DNA of 64,000 nucleotides. Source: Ligustrum vulgare (lineage: Eukaryota > Streptophyta > Magnoliopsida > Lamiales > Oleaceae). Under the pieces are notes generated by a model. It did not search any database, was not told the DNA's origin, and was given only the letters and a program-made list of their open reading frames with translations. The first letter of the stretch is position 1. Every line of letters starts with the position of its first letter. Location: positions 17,793,446 through 17,857,445 of the forward strand of contig OY743172.1 in the NCBI GenBank assembly GCA_963555705.1, in the 5' to 3' direction. A program made the translations under genes and the position numbers. This document shows, piece by piece, positions 12,146 through 23,360 of the stretch.

Positions 12146-14719
12146 CTATTCAATAGGCTTTAGGCCCATTCCCCTCGAAAGATGGTATACTTGATCTCTT
12201 GCAAGTCCTTTCGTCAAAGGATCAGCCAAATTTTCTTTTGACTTCACATAGTTAATAGAGATTATACCATTCGATATTAATTGTTTAATGGTATTATGTC
12301 TCCGACGGATATGTCGAGACTTGCCATTATACATACTGTTTTGTGCCCTTGCAATTGCCGACTGATTATCGCAATGTATATTAATCGCAGAAACCGGCTT
12401 TTCCCAACATGGAATTTCTTCAAGAAAATTACGAAGCCATTCTGCTTCTTCACCGGCTTTGTCTAACGCAATAAACTCAGATTCCATCGTGGATCGAGCA
12501 ATACACGTTTGCTTAGACGATTTCCAGGACACGGCTCCACCTCCAATGGTAAATACATAACCACTCGTGGATTTTGAATCCTTAGTGTCAGATATCCAAT
12601 TTGCATCAGTATATCCTTCTAACACCGCAGGATATTTTGAGTAGTGTAATCCATATTCAACCGTGTGTCTTAAATATCTAAGAACTCGGTTTAATGCCTT
12701 CCAATGTACAACACTTGGATTACTAGTGAATCTACTCAACTTGTTGACTATGTATGCTATATCTGACCTTGTGCAGTTGGTAATATACATTAAACTACCA
12801 ATGACACGCGAATATTCCAATTGAGATATGGGCTCACCAGTATTCTTGGCTAAGTGAATACCTAAGTCAACTGGTGACTTAACCGGTTTATCGTCATACG
12901 CCTTAAATTTCTTAAGTATAGTCTCAACATAATGTGATTGAGATAATGACAAACCATCCGATGTTTTAGAGATTTTAATCCCTAATATTACATCCGCCAC
13001 TCCCATATCTTTCATGTCAAAATGTTTTGTTAACATTTTCTTAGTCGAGGAAATGACTTTGGAGTTATTTCCCATAATTAGCATATCGTCAACATATAGG
13101 CATATGATTACATATTCATTAGGTGTGTTTTTAATGTAGACACATTTGTCACATTCATTGATTTTGAAGTCATTTGATAACATCGTTTTATCAAACTTTT
13201 CATGCCATTGCTTCGGTGCTTGTTTCAATCCATACAATGATTTTACAAGTCTACACACCTTCTTTTCATTTCCTGGTGCAACAAACCCTTCAGATTTTTC
13301 CATGTAGATTTCTTCTTCTAATTCACCATTTAGAAACGCGGTTTTGACATCCATTTGATGCATTTCAAGATTATGCAATGCTGAGATTGCAATCAAGACA
13401 CGTATAGACGTAATTCTTGTAACGGGTGAATAGGTATCAAAGAAATCTAATCCTTCTTTTTGTCTATACCCTTTGGCTACTAATCTAGCCTTGTATTTAT
13501 CAATTGATCCATCCGACTTCAATTTCTTTTTGAAGATCCATTTATAGCCTAAAGCTTTGTTTCCCGGAGGGAGTTCAACCAATTCCCAAGTATGGTTACT
13601 CATGATGGATTCAATTTCATTGCGTACAGCTTCTTTCCAAAAAGGAGCTTCAGGAGAGGACATTGCTTCATCAAATGTCCTAGGATCATTTTCGAGTAAA
13701 TTGGTTACGAATTCTGGACCGAATGTCTTTGGAATTCGTTGCCTTTTACTAGGTCTCGGTTCTTCATTTACTTGAAGATCATCATTCTTTCCATGTATAT
13801 TATCATAAGTTCTTTTATTTGAACTTATTTCCTTTTCTTTACACGGAAATCTATCTTCAAAGAAGACCGCATTTCTTGATTCAATAATTGTACCTACGTG
13901 TACATCAAGTACTTCGGATTTATGAACCAATAATCGATATGCACTACTATTGATAGCATATCCAATAAAGACACAATCAATTGTCTTTGGTCCAATCCTA
14001 ACTTGTTTAGGTTTGGGTATTTGTACTTTCGCTAAGCACCCCCACACTTTGAGATATTTGTAGGAAGGTTTCCGACCTTTCCATAATTCGTAAGGCGATT
14101 CAACCTTATCTTTGTGTGGTATTTTATTTAGGATATGATTTGCAGAAAGTATGGCTTCCCCCCACAAGTTTTGAGGTAAGCCCGAACTTATCAACATTGC
14201 ATTCATCATTTCCTTTAACGTTCGATTTTTGCGTTCAGCAATTCTATTAGATTGTGGTGAATATGGTGCCGTTGTTTGATGAATTATTCCAGATTCAGCA
14301 CAAAATTCTTCAAACGGTGCAACATATTCTCCACCTCTATCACTACGAATCATTTTAATTCGTTTTCCAAGTTGATTTTCAACTTCATTTTTGTAGTGTT
14401 TAAACACTTCCAAAGCTTCATCTTTGCTTTTCAACAAGTACACATAACAGTACCTTGTACAATCATCTATGAATGTGATGAAGTACTTTTTACCACCCCT
14501 TGTTGGTACGAACTTCAAATCACACACATCCGTGTGAATTAGTTCTAATGGTGTGGTGTTTCGTTCAACCGAATGAAATGGTGTTTTGGCCGCTTTTGCC
14601 TCTACACATGTTTCGCATTTTCCATTATTAAAATGCATATTCTGAAGTAAACTTAAATTCATTAACTTTCGTATTGAATTAAAGTTTGCATGTCCTAATC
14701 TATGATGCCATAGATTACA
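12146..14719 (-). CDS. Copia integrase, reverse transcriptase and RNase H (pol part)
   Basis: An 838-residue open frame from the Met at 14662, extending upstream to 14719 through the GAG-pre-integrase motif ([11 protein letters not shown]). Then follow the integrase zinc-binding CETC; the catalytic core with HTDVCD, SDRGGEY and [21 protein letters not shown]; the reverse transcriptase start [12 protein letters not shown]; catalytic [18 protein letters not shown] and [10 protein letters not shown] of RNase H; and the end RGMGLKPIE. No stop or frameshift interrupts it. In the live element this is part of one polyprotein with gag-protease; here the solo LTR at 14720-17414 separates them, so the polyprotein cannot be made. 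It copies retrotransposon RNA to DNA in cytoplasmic particles and integrates it in the nucleus. Confidence 0.95.
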   Translation of the reverse strand, partial: CNLWHHRLGHANFNSIRKLMNLSLLQNMHFNNGKCETCVEAKAAKTPFHSVERNTTPLELIHTDVCDLKFVPTRGGKKYFITFIDDCTRYCYVYLLKSKDEALEVFKHYKNEVENQLGKRIKMIRSDRGGEYVAPFEEFCAESGIIHQTTAPYSPQSNRIAERKNRTLKEMMNAMLISSGLPQNLWGEAILSANHILNKIPHKDKVESPYELWKGRKPSYKYLKVWGCLAKVQIPKPKQVRIGPKTIDCVFIGYAINSSAYRLLVHKSEVLDVHVGTIIESRNAVFFEDRFPCKEKEISSNKRTYDNIHGKNDDLQVNEEPRPSKRQRIPKTFGPEFVTNLLENDPRTFDEAMSSPEAPFWKEAVRNEIESIMSNHTWELVELPPGNKALGYKWIFKKKLKSDGSIDKYKARLVAKGYRQKEGLDFFDTYSPVTRITSIRVLIAISALHNLEMHQMDVKTAFLNGELEEEIYMEKSEGFVAPGNEKKVCRLVKSLYGLKQAPKQWHEKFDKTMLSNDFKINECDKCVYIKNTPNEYVIICLYVDDMLIMGNNSKVISSTKKMLTKHFDMKDMGVADVILGIKISKTSDGLSLSQSHYVETILKKFKAYDDKPVKSPVDLGIHLAKNTGEPISQLEYSRVIGSLMYITNCTRSDIAYIVNKLSRFTSNPSVVHWKALNRVLRYLRHTVEYGLHYSKYPAVLEGYTDANWISDTKDSKSTSGYVFTIGGGAVSWKSSKQTCIARSTMESEFIALDKAGEEAEWLRNFLEEIPCWEKPVSAINIHCDNQSAIARAQNSMYNGKSRHIRRRHNTIKQLISNGIISINYVKSKENLADPLTKGLARDQVYHLSRGMGLKPIE

Positions 14720-16714
14720 TGTAACACCCCAAGTTCAAGAATCTTAAACCTAGGTGTTCACTTCTCTTTTTCTTTTAATGCGGAAATAAATCGTTTAAAC
14801 ATTAAAATGCGGAATTTAAAACGGTTGCACAATTAAAATATTCATTTATCTATTATAAAATTTTACAGAAATTTCGGCAGAGTTTCCTCTATAAATTGGA
14901 CATAGCCAACCTGTAGAGGGACATTAAAAACCATTTTAAATTTAAAACATCCATCACATCTCAATCACATTCATCATCTCCAAAACCAATTCATACATTT
15001 CCCAAACTCCTCAATCATAAGATTTCTCAAAATATCAAACGACATTGACAAAAGAATTAAGAGGAATTTTAATCTCAATTGCGTCACCAATACGTAATCA
15101 AGACTAACTTCAACCAAACATTACCAATAACAATAGATGAAGGAATAAATTTAAACGACAACTTGAATCAATTTAACTTTATTAATTAAGGTGACGGTGG
15201 GTACTGTTGAAGTCAGCCGCCAAGTGTTCTCCTCTGATCATCTAACTTTCATCACCTGAAATATTGGGGAGGGATTGGGGTGAGCTAAAGCTCAGTAAGT
15301 AAACTGTATGCATGAATGCATGCTTATGACATGAATGCTTTTCGAAATTCCGTGTATGTATCCCCATTTACATTACTTTCCAGAACTTTCAAACTTTTCA
15401 ACTTTCGTTCAACATTTCAAAACTTTCAATTCATTTCCATCGTGAGCTCACTTGATGTAACTTCTAGTCAATCAGCATACAGTGGGCAATTACTTATTTG
15501 GAACCAGATTAACATGCGCATTTCCACCGCAAAGCGGTTTAACATTCACTTTCCCACCGCAAAGCGGTGTAACATTCACTTTCCCACCGCAAAGCGGTGT
15601 AACATTCACTTTCCCACCGCAAAGCGGTGTAACATTACATTCGGGTACGCCGGTCCCCCGCGCCCCATTTCCCACTCGCACCTTTCATGACATAGAAGTA
15701 CACCCATTCTTTCAAAAACTTGGGATACATACCTTTTTGACAAAAATTTGCACTTTGACACATTCCTTTCATGAAAACATTTGACTTTCTCATTTCGGTG
15801 CCAATGCATGCTTGATGATGCAATGACATGTAACGTGCATGCTTGAACATTCTTCTCAATAATATATGTTTTCCTAAAGTAAATGCAATTCATCAAAGCA
15901 ATTAAGTTGCAAGACAGTCATTTACACATAACTTTCACATTTACATTCAACTTTGATGAAAATAGGGGGAAGTTTACTTACCTGTAGTCCTCGGTAGTCT
16001 GTTTAATATGCAGGTGGAAGTCTTGGTTGCCCGCGACGTCAATGTACCGTTTCTCCTAATTAATTTCCATTCATTAACAAAATATGACTCTTAGTGAAAA
16101 ACCACGTTTAACACTCTTAAATAAGGTCGAGACTTGCATGTGACTCATAATATAATAAACACATTTAACACTACATATAATATCATACTCGAAGTAATAC
16201 ATTAAGTTCAAGGAAAATTTTGGAAATCTTACTTATCAATTTCACAATTCAAGTCAAGCATCCTTATTCAAACAATTGATCTTGAACTAAGATTTATAAC
16301 TTTGAACCTAACTCACATTTAAATTAACTTGTTCCTAAAAGGTTAAACTTTACTCTCCTACACCATTATCCCAACATTCCAAAAATCACACGTTCTTTTA
16401 AATAGTCATATGCATATTCATGATCATATATACATACACTCACACCTCAAATTTAATATTATAGCACACAAATTAATTCAAAAATTTCATGAATATATAT
16501 CTATGCCCACAAAATCCAAACTTATACATATATATACACGCATCTATACATACATAATAATATATACATTCATATACATCACTACTCATTCACATAACAT
16601 CATAGATCCCCAATTTCATGGTTAAACTCGAAATTACATAAAAATTAAAATCTGCAGTTAACTGTAAAACTGAATTTATACATATAAATTGCATACACAC
16701 GTTATTTACATAGA

Positions 16715-16745
<31 letters not shown>

Positions 16746-17414
16746 ATTATGTATGTGTGTGTGCGTGCAATGGTGTGAAACCGAGCGTGTGTGCGCGGTT
16801 TTTGGGTGTGTGTGTGCGCGCCGTGAAGAGAAAAGGGGAAAGGGGAGGGCTACCGTGTTGGAAGTCGACGAGGTGGTGGCGGAAATTAGTTGGCGGTTGA
16901 GGTCGCCGTCGCCTAGAGGGAGATCGCGGTGAGGGGCGGCGACGGAAGAGAAAACCGAGAGTGCGAGAGTGAGGGATCGCGAAGAGAGGGAGAGACCGAG
17001 AGTTGCGTGAGTGAGGGAGAGGAAAATGAGGGTTTAGATTTTAGGTTTAATTTTAATCTTTTCAAATTTGCAAATTGGTCCCTCAAGTCCCCTCCTTTGC
17101 ATATTCAATCCCCTAAGTTCCATTTGTTTTCCAAATGCCACTAAAGTTTCTCCCAAGTTTCAATTTAACACAATAAAAATAGAAATTTGCATGCCTAGGC
17201 AATAAATTTAATTAATCACATAAAATTGCACGTAAACTGTTAAAATAACAATTTATAAACTTTTAATTGGTACATTGATCGAGACGGCATCCAGTCCTTC
17301 CACTGCAAAATAATTCAAATAAAACCATAATATTAGTTAAATCATTTATAATGATATTAATATAAAATTTACGTGACAATCAAGAAAGCATGTAAATCAA
17401 AATGCGGTATTACA
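14720..17414 (+). mobile_element. Solo LTR inside the copia element, TSD TTACA
   Basis: A 2695 bp insertion starting TGTAACACCCCAAG and ending GCGGTATTACA, flanked by TTACA (14715-14719, 17415-17419). It interrupts the copia frame just before the GAG-pre-integrase motif. TG..CA ends and a 5-bp duplication fit a solo LTR; plant Ty3/gypsy LTRs with TGTAACRCCCC starts are the best guess. A block near 14868-14930 (TTTACAGAAATTTCGG... to AACCTGTAGAGGGA) recurs at about 23880-23945. Another TGTAAC-type element starts at 57202. The GC-rich 16840-17030 stretch resembles a leader region. No coding domain is present. The alternative is a Mutator-like element with 7-8 bp TSD ATTACAT(G), since the termini are weakly inverted. 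Confidence 0.65.
15511..15630. repeat. Four tandem 30-bp units, each with a hairpin
   Basis: Four copies of a 30-bp unit; three are identical and the first has diverged. Each contains ACCGCAAAGCGGT, a 5-bp stem around AAA. The array lies inside the solo LTR. Confidence 0.9.
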
Positions 17415-18862
17415 TTACATGACTCAAGCATATAAACTGAAGATGACGTTTTATTGATTGTAGCATTTGGTACAACAGTTAGGACATTCATTTTGAATAG
17501 TCCATCTTTTACATAGCCTTTGCCTACATACATATCATTTTTGGTAAGTACAAACTTATCCGATACAAAGACTAGTTCAAAGCCATTCTTGCTTAATAAA
17601 GAACCCGACACAAGGTTCTTACGAATATCCGGTACGTGAAGGACATTATTGAGGCTAAGTTCTTTTCCCGACGTCATCTTCAAGACCACTTTGCCTTGTC
17701 CTTCCACTTTGGATGTTGAGGAGTTCCCCATAAACAATTTTTCTCCCTCGGTTGGAGTGTATGAAGTGAACATTCCTCTATTGGCACAAATGTGACGGGT
17801 TGCACCCGTATCAACCCACCATTCCATGGGATTTCCAACAAGGTTGCATTTAGAAACAACCGCCGATAAATTCATATCGGACATGCCATTTGATATGGCA
17901 TCAGATTCGACAATGTTGGCTTGGGATTGCTTCTTCGGTTTGCGACAATCAACCGAGCGATGTCCAGCCTTTCCACAATTGTAGCAATTGCCCTTGAACT
18001 TCTTTGCATTCTTCTTTGTAGATTCAACGGAATGCTTTCTCTTCTTTCCTTTGTTGTTGCTAGATTCCACCACATTTGCCTTTGCTTGTGGTATGACATT
18101 CCCAACTCGTTTTTCCGAACTTCGGTTGTCTTCTTCAATCCTCAATCGGACCACGAGTTCTTCAATGTTCATCTCCTTGCGCTTGTGCTTGAGATAGTTT
18201 TTGAAGTCCCTCCACATGGGTGGAAGTTTCTCGATAATTGCAGCCACTTGAAATGATTCGCTCACGGACATATTTTCCGCATGAATGTCATGGAGTATGA
18301 CTTGCAATTCTTGTACTTGAATGATGACGGTCTTCGAATCTACCATTTTGTAGTTCAAGAATTTTCCCACAATGAACTTCTTGATTCCGGCATCTTCGGT
18401 CTTGTACTTCTTTTCCAAGGTCTCCCATAGTTTCTTTGCAGATTTCTTATAGCAATACACACCGTATAAGGCGTTGTCCAAGCCATTAAGAATATAATTC
18501 TTGCATAAGAAATCAGAATGTTTCCAAGCATCCAAAGCAATCAAAGATGCCCTATTATTTTCCCCTTCTTGTATGGCGGGAAGATCTTCATTCAAGAATT
18601 TCGCCAAGTTGAGGGTTGTGAGATAAAACAACATTTTCTGTTGCCACCTTTTGAAATCAACCCCAACAAATTTCTCCGGTTTTTCCCCATGTGAAACGGA
18701 GTTTGAATGAACGATAGTAGGGGCACCCACAACCGGAGGAATCACGTTAGTAGTAGTTGTATTCACAACGGGAGGAATCACACCAGTAGGAACACTTCCT
18801 TCAGAAGTTCCCATATTCGAAGTTTCATTCGAAGTAGTATCGGTATTAAGAATCGTATTCAT
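17415..18862 (-). CDS. Copia gag and protease part
   Basis: Open from Met 18862 to the solo-LTR junction, about 480 residues. The N-terminus is low in complexity (Thr/Asn/Val-rich). The gag UBN2-type region has KRWQQKMLFYL near residue 67 and LPPMWRDFKNYL near 210. The CCHC zinc knuckle is CYNCGKAGHRSVDC (about residue 293). The aspartic protease follows with WWVDTGATRHIC, active site DTG, and FMGNSSTSKVEGQGKV. The frame ends YMLESCN, after which only LTR sequence is translated. Gag forms the virus-like particle and protease cuts the polyprotein. The start is the first Met, about 120 bp inside the 5' LTR. Confidence 0.93.
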
Positions 18863-18985
18863 TTCCGTTTACGTAAAACAGAAAATCAACCAAAACAAAA
18901 TAGAAATGAAGAAGATATTAAACTTAACAAGTTTAACCAAACAAGAATGTCACTTTCACAAAATATAGAGATTTCGACTTAAGAT

Positions 18986-19644
18986 TGTTGGGTGGATTTG
19001 TGAATAGTGACGCCAAATAATGAAAATTTGTAAATCCGTGCGAAATTTGGACAGAGTAACGGCAAGGAAAATACGAAACAAGAAAAAGAAGAAAAGAAGG
19101 AACAATGCCGAGGCAAGAGTTGGACTCTTTGTCCTAAGTCGAATTTGCCCCGCAACGGTGCCTACGGATAACGGCAATCGACTCCAAAGATACAACGGCA
19201 ACACTTGTGTTTGAAGCACTCCAAAACACAAGTACAACGAACCAAAATTAGGCTTATGTACTCTAAAGATGAAATGAAAGAAATCAAATCATTTGAATAA
19301 ATGAATGATGAATTGATGAATGAAAAAAATAATACAAGCATATGGGGTCTATATATAGATGTTGGAAAGTTGTATCTCAAAATGCACAACTCTTACAAGA
19401 GACACATCCTTTCAAATTTGTCTCTAATTGAAGAGACACAATTATTGGAAATTATTAATTTCAAAAGTCACAATTTTTCATATGAAAAGACACATCTTTT
19501 CATTTAAATTAATTCTAGAATATTCAATAATATTCTTTTAATTTTTCAATATTGTCACAATTTTAAGTGGCTTAATTTTCCATTCACTATTAATGGTTCC
19601 ACTTAAATAATCACATAAATTGATCAAAACCAATTTTTCCAACA
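18986..19644 (-). repeat. 5' LTR of the copia element (659 bp)
   Basis: Starts TGTTGG (19644) and ends CCAACA (18986) on the minus strand. It differs from the 3' LTR by scattered substitutions and a 16-base indel near 19385, so the insertion is not brand new. The next bases (ATCTTAAGTCG) do not show the usual copia primer-binding site TGGTATCAGAGC. Confidence 0.9.
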
Positions 19645-19649
19645 TTTTC

Positions 19650-19917
19650 TACCTTGCACAAAGTATTTGAACTCAAATAAGTCATTTCCTTACCCTAATT
19701 AATCGAAACCATGTACTCATTTATGGTTTGCACAAGATCAAGTGTTGGAGCAAGTATAACTCTCCTCAGTAGAAACGAGACATCATCATAGTTGCCTAAA
19801 AATGAAGGATATGTACTCTCCACAATGGATTGTACAAGTTCGTTACCCGAAGCGTCCACGTAGTCATTGATTTCATAAGCATAGGAAGTCCAAAGTGTTA
19901 CTGTTATCCTATTAGTT
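19650..19917 (-). pseudogene. In-frame RPA OB-fold / PIF1 helicase junction
   Basis: An exon starting after a good acceptor (TTTCTGTAG, exon from 19917) reads NRITVTLWTSYAYEINDY, which looks like part of a replication protein A DNA-binding OB-fold. Without a stop or frame change it then reads QSIVESTYPSFLGNYDD, RRVILAPTLDLVQTINEYM, a typical Helitron helicase segment. A stop follows (VSIN then TAG), and GKEMTYLSSNTLCKVEN continues in the same frame to the copia insertion site at 19649. The helicase resumes at 10945. RPA binds single-stranded DNA; plant Helitrons often carry separate RPA-like genes. Whether this junction is an old deletion or a designed fusion cannot be told from one decayed copy. 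Confidence 0.7.
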
Positions 19918-20049
19918 CTACAGAAACAACAAGTTTCAAATTTAAAAAATAAGAATTATATATAATGGACATAGAAATATTACTTCTCGAGAATAAAGAT
20001 TTAGGGTATACTCAGGATCATGTAAAACTCTATCAATGTGCTAGGAAAC

Positions 20050-20660
20050 AATTTGAGACGAACTTAATCTTTAGTACTGAATTGCGTGGTTTGCATCAAC
20101 TTGACCAATGAGGTCTGGAAAAAATTTGTATAGACGTCAATTTTAATTTTCTTCATGATCAAAACTAAAAATTAAACGAATCTCTTTATTAATAGCCACA
20201 TTGAATAGTCCAACATCATCTATGTTGACAATTCCTTTAATTTCTGAATACTTTTGAAATTGAATACAAAGGTAAGAAAGTGTCATCCACATCAATTACA
20301 TTAGTAATATGCATAAAAAATAATCGATAAACCTGACTGGTTGTACGATATCTGTCTATATTGTTCTTTACAGTGAAATTCGTTAAATAGTAAATCATTT
20401 ACACTCGCAAATGCCCATCAAACTTTGCGATTTAGAGAGACATTATAGTTGCCTAAATTCTATTGCCCCACGTACATATAAAATAGCAAAACATATGGTA
20501 ATATTGTTGCTGTGTAATTTACACAAATGAAAAGTGACATATTTTTACCTCCTTGTCCACGAGTAGAAGCTCTAAGCTGCGCACTACTTTGGCGTTGTTG
20601 TTCACTGGAATAATATATTTTCTAGTCACCCGAACTTTAATAATCCAGTTTGTTCTTTTT
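20050..20660 (-). pseudogene. RPA1-like (replication protein A large subunit) exons
   Basis: A minus-strand exon ending at 20549 encodes NWIIKVRVTRKYIIPV and VVRSLELLLVDKE, then a GTAAAA donor; this is the start of an RPA70 OB-fold. A second segment (about 20440-20335) has a stop codon after FDGHLRV, then MIYYLTNFTVKNNIDRYR, the matching OB-fold strand region. Weak RPA-like text (KEIRLIFSFDHEEN) continues to about 20165. Introns separate these pieces and the following exon at 19917. It encodes a single-stranded-DNA binding protein in the family; the stop and indels make it a relic, probably Helitron-borne. Sequence above 20660 was not resolved. Confidence 0.65.
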
Positions 20661-21221
20661 TTTGCCAAGGTCTCTCAAAAAAGATGACCGCATTTTCTTG
20701 CTATATTAATGAATGACAACAAAAATCAATTGTGCAACGTGTATCAGGATTCAGGATTATACAATTTCTTAACAGAACACTAATTTAATCATCCACTTAT
20801 TTAGCCAACCATTAATTTAACAACTCCCAAAAGTAACCAACTTCTATTATAAAATGTAACCGCCCACTTGATGATCTTCTTCTTCTTCTTCTTCTTCTTC
20901 TTCTTCTTCTTCTTCTCTCTTTCTTTCTTTCTTTTTTTCCTTTTTTTAATAGTAAATCATTTATTGAGTTTTTCAGCATTACATTTTTTTTTTAAACTGG
21001 ATGACTAATTTACTCATACACTTGTGTAAACGAATACATAAGTTGACAGCATAAAAAAATAACCTGGATCTGTAAATGTAACCGCCCACATCTTTCATTA
21101 AAGAAAATATATCCAACATAAAATTTCGACTCTTTACCATGTGTAATGCGAACCATAAATTTCCTTTTTTTTTTTTGGAAAAACAATATCTAGCAACTGA
21201 AAATCTCTCGGGAAAACCACC
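20661..21221. other. Intergenic sequence with (TTC)n
   Basis: No gene is seen. A (TTC)n/(TTTC)n microsatellite lies at about 20875-20935. Confidence 0.6.
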
Positions 21222-22165
21222 TGTTGGATATTGGTTAATAAATCGATAATTGAAAATCGATTAAAGTGACTTCGTGTCGAATTCGGACAAATACTCAAAC
21301 TCGATCCAATTCGTTTAGGCAAATTTAATTTGCCGTTTCGGGGCGCATAAATGAGGATCGACCTACCCGGTCAGGTCGAGGGGGCAGCACCCCTCGTGGG
21401 GGCTCTGGTGCAACGCCCCAAAAGAGAATTTTGATTTCTCTGCATGTATTGAAGGATATATTTGACATTTCAAAAATTAATATTGGATGAATGAGAAATT
21501 ACGAAAAAGGACGAAATCGGGTCAAAATGTTTGATCGTGCGATCACATGGTTGGGAAACCGTGCGATCAGACGTCAAATTTTATTTCCGGCTTTTTGCAT
21601 AAAGTCGTGTGATCGCACGGGTATAATTCGTGCGATCGCACGGTTGTCCAGAGAAAATGCACATTTTCGTAAAGGTGCATGGTTTAGAAATGGTGCATGG
21701 TTTGGAAATGGTATATGGTTTGACTACAACAATTTCGTCAACACCCTTTCATGCTCTATAAATAGGACCCTTTGGGTGTCCTATTCCTCACAATTTGATA
21801 TGCAAAACATATATCATCCTCCATTCTCTCCAAAATCAAAATCATTGCATTTGTTTTTTATTTTCTTTCATTATCATCTTTGGAGTACATACGTCAAATT
21901 TTGATTCGTTGTACTTTTGTTTTGAAGTGCTACAAACACAAGTGAAGCCGTTGTATCTTGAGAGTCGATTGCCGGAATCCTTAGGCACCGTTGCGGGGCA
22001 AATTCGACTTAAGGACAAAGAGTCCAACTCTTGCCTCGGTTTTGTCCCTACTTTTCTTCTCTTTCTTGTTTGTATTTTCTTTGCCATTACTCTGTCCAAT
22101 TTTCGGCACGAATTTACAAACTATTATTCTACTTATTTTGGGCGTCGCTATTCACAAATCTCCCA
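21222..22165 (+). mobile_element. Solo LTR, copia-like
   Basis: Starts TGTTGGATATTGG and ends near ATTCACAAATCTCCCAA; the expected final CA has decayed, so the right end is approximate and no clean TSD is visible. A plus-strand TATA box (CTATAAATAGG, 21756-21766) follows a palindrome cluster. The last 250 bp (about 21910-22165), with CACCGTTGCGGGGCAAATTC, match the R-U5 part of the copia LTRs at 10951 and 18986 in reverse orientation, while the U3 does not match them. Confidence 0.7.
21525..21645 (+). promoter_or_regulatory. CGATCG palindrome cluster in LTR U3
   Basis: Contains ATCGTGCGATCACATGGTTG, CCGTGCGATCAG, GTCGTGTGATCGCACGGG and TTCGTGCGATCGCACGG. It ends about 110 bp upstream of the TATA box at 21756. 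Confidence 0.55.
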
Positions 22166-22329
22166 ATGCCGCCCACTACTTTTGTAAGAATTAAAAAAAA
22201 AAAAAAAATCGGCAGTTGACAACTTCTACTTCTAATAATACTTTATTTTCATTTTTTGAAAATCAATAGAGCCCATCTTAGATTCTGGGCTGGAAAAAAA
22301 TTTCACAATCTCTGTTGGCTTTATATAAT

Positions 22330-22358
22330 ACTAGTTTTACACCCGTTCGATGCACGAA
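22330..22358 (-). mobile_element. Helitron-like 3' terminus (minus)
   Basis: On the minus strand GTTCGTGCATCGAACGGGTG forms a hairpin followed by TAAAACTAGT. Same signature as at 1345 and 59566. The element would extend to higher coordinates. Confidence 0.5.
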
Positions 22359-22506
22359 CTTATTTCATAGACAAATTATAATATATTGATATGGAACAAT
22401 GTGAAAAAAAAAGAAGCAACAATAGTGATGAGAATTGTGAACTTTCATTTCTTGGATCTTGAAAATATTCAATTATTTCTTTGTTTTTATAATTGATACT
22501 ATGTAG

Positions 22507-22690
22507 GGTTGGTTTCCGGAAATGTTGAAGTTGTTGAAATTGATGACGTTGAGGTCAAAAACATTGTGAGCAGTGATGAGAATTTGACAATGAGGAATAT
22601 TATTGAAAAACTTGATCGGGAATATTCGAAGAATGCAGATGATTTTAAGGGTTCTACAAAGTCAAAGACTACTATTTTCCCTTCAAGTTT
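22507..22690 (+). CDS. Possible exon fragment, unrecognised
   Basis: After a plausible acceptor (ATACTATGTAG) an open stretch reads GNVEVVEIDDVEVKNIV, ENLTMRNIIEKLDREYSK. It is charged and more gene-like than its surroundings, and it lies just inside the Helitron-like end at 22330, so it may be a captured gene fragment. No family was recognised and no flanking exons were found. Confidence 0.25.
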
Positions 22691-22969
22691 TTGTGAAATT
22701 TTGTCCTTCTTCTTACATCCAAGTTTAGAATCTTTTCATTCTTTGGAATTAAATTTAGTGTATTACGCGATTTATTATTCCTGAGAATGAATAAATTGGG
22801 ATAATTATTGAGAAAAAACCTCAAGAATCAGTAATTATAAACAATTCTATTCTTGCCAAAGGAGCAGAAATGAAGAGGAACAAACCAAAATAATATTAAA
22901 TTTAATCACTGGTAAGAATAAACGACTTGAAGCAAATTGAAGGAATGAAATATTACTACAATAAAAACA

Positions 22970-23360
22970 GCCTACGACAACGCGCAAAAAATATTGCCGT
23001 AGGCCTTTTGCAACGTTCATGTGCATGTTGCAAATCGCAGTGTTGCCGTAGAGGGAAAGGATACGACAACGTTCATTGCGTGTTGCAAAAGGATGGATTG
23101 CACGTTGCGGTAAACCTTTGGCAACGTTCACTGCGCGTTGCCGTAGACCTTTGGCAACATTCATTGCGCATTGCCATTTATACTTTTGGCAACGTTCATT
23201 GCGTGTTGCGGTAGACCTTTAGCAACGTTCTTTGCGTGTTGCGGTAGATACTTTTAGCAACACTCATTGCGCGTTGCCGTTAATACTTTTTGCAACACTC
23301 GTTGCGCGTTGCCGTTGATACTTTTGACAACACTCTTTGCGCTTTGCCGTTGATCTTTAA
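22970..23360. repeat. Left subterminal repeat array of the CACTA element
   Basis: About nine units of GGCAACGTTCATTGCGCGTTGCC-type sequence, variants separated by ATACTTT or GACCTTT. CACTA transposases bind repeated subterminal motifs; that role is inferred here. Confidence 0.75.

Larger units (their letters stand above)
10946..19649 (-). mobile_element. Ty1/copia retrotransposon, structurally complete, interrupted
   Basis: LTRs at 10951-11593 and 18986-19644 (TGTTGG..CCAACA) are flanked by the perfect TSD TTTTC (10946-10950, 19645-19649). On the minus strand the order is 5' LTR, gag-protease, integrase, reverse transcriptase, RNase H, polypurine tract (GTGGGGGAT just before 11593), 3' LTR. 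This is the copia order, with integrase before reverse transcriptase. The host site is a Helitron helicase sequence that resumes on both sides. A 2.7 kb solo LTR (14720-17414) breaks the polyprotein. Without it the element is about 6.0 kb and its reading frames are open, so it was probably autonomous before the interruption. Confidence 0.95.

Noticed and set aside
15316..15896. Overlapping open frames around the 30-bp tandem repeat.
   Set aside because: They translate the repeat (PPQSGVTFTF-like) in several frames on both strands within a non-coding LTR.
14713..17421. Reading the insertion in the copia element as a Mutator-like transposon with 7-8 bp TSD ATTACAT(G).
   Set aside because: The termini TGTAACACC / GGTATTACA are only weakly inverted, while TG..CA ends with a 5-bp TTACA duplication and an LTR-like make-up fit a solo LTR better. 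The alternative is kept in the evidence.
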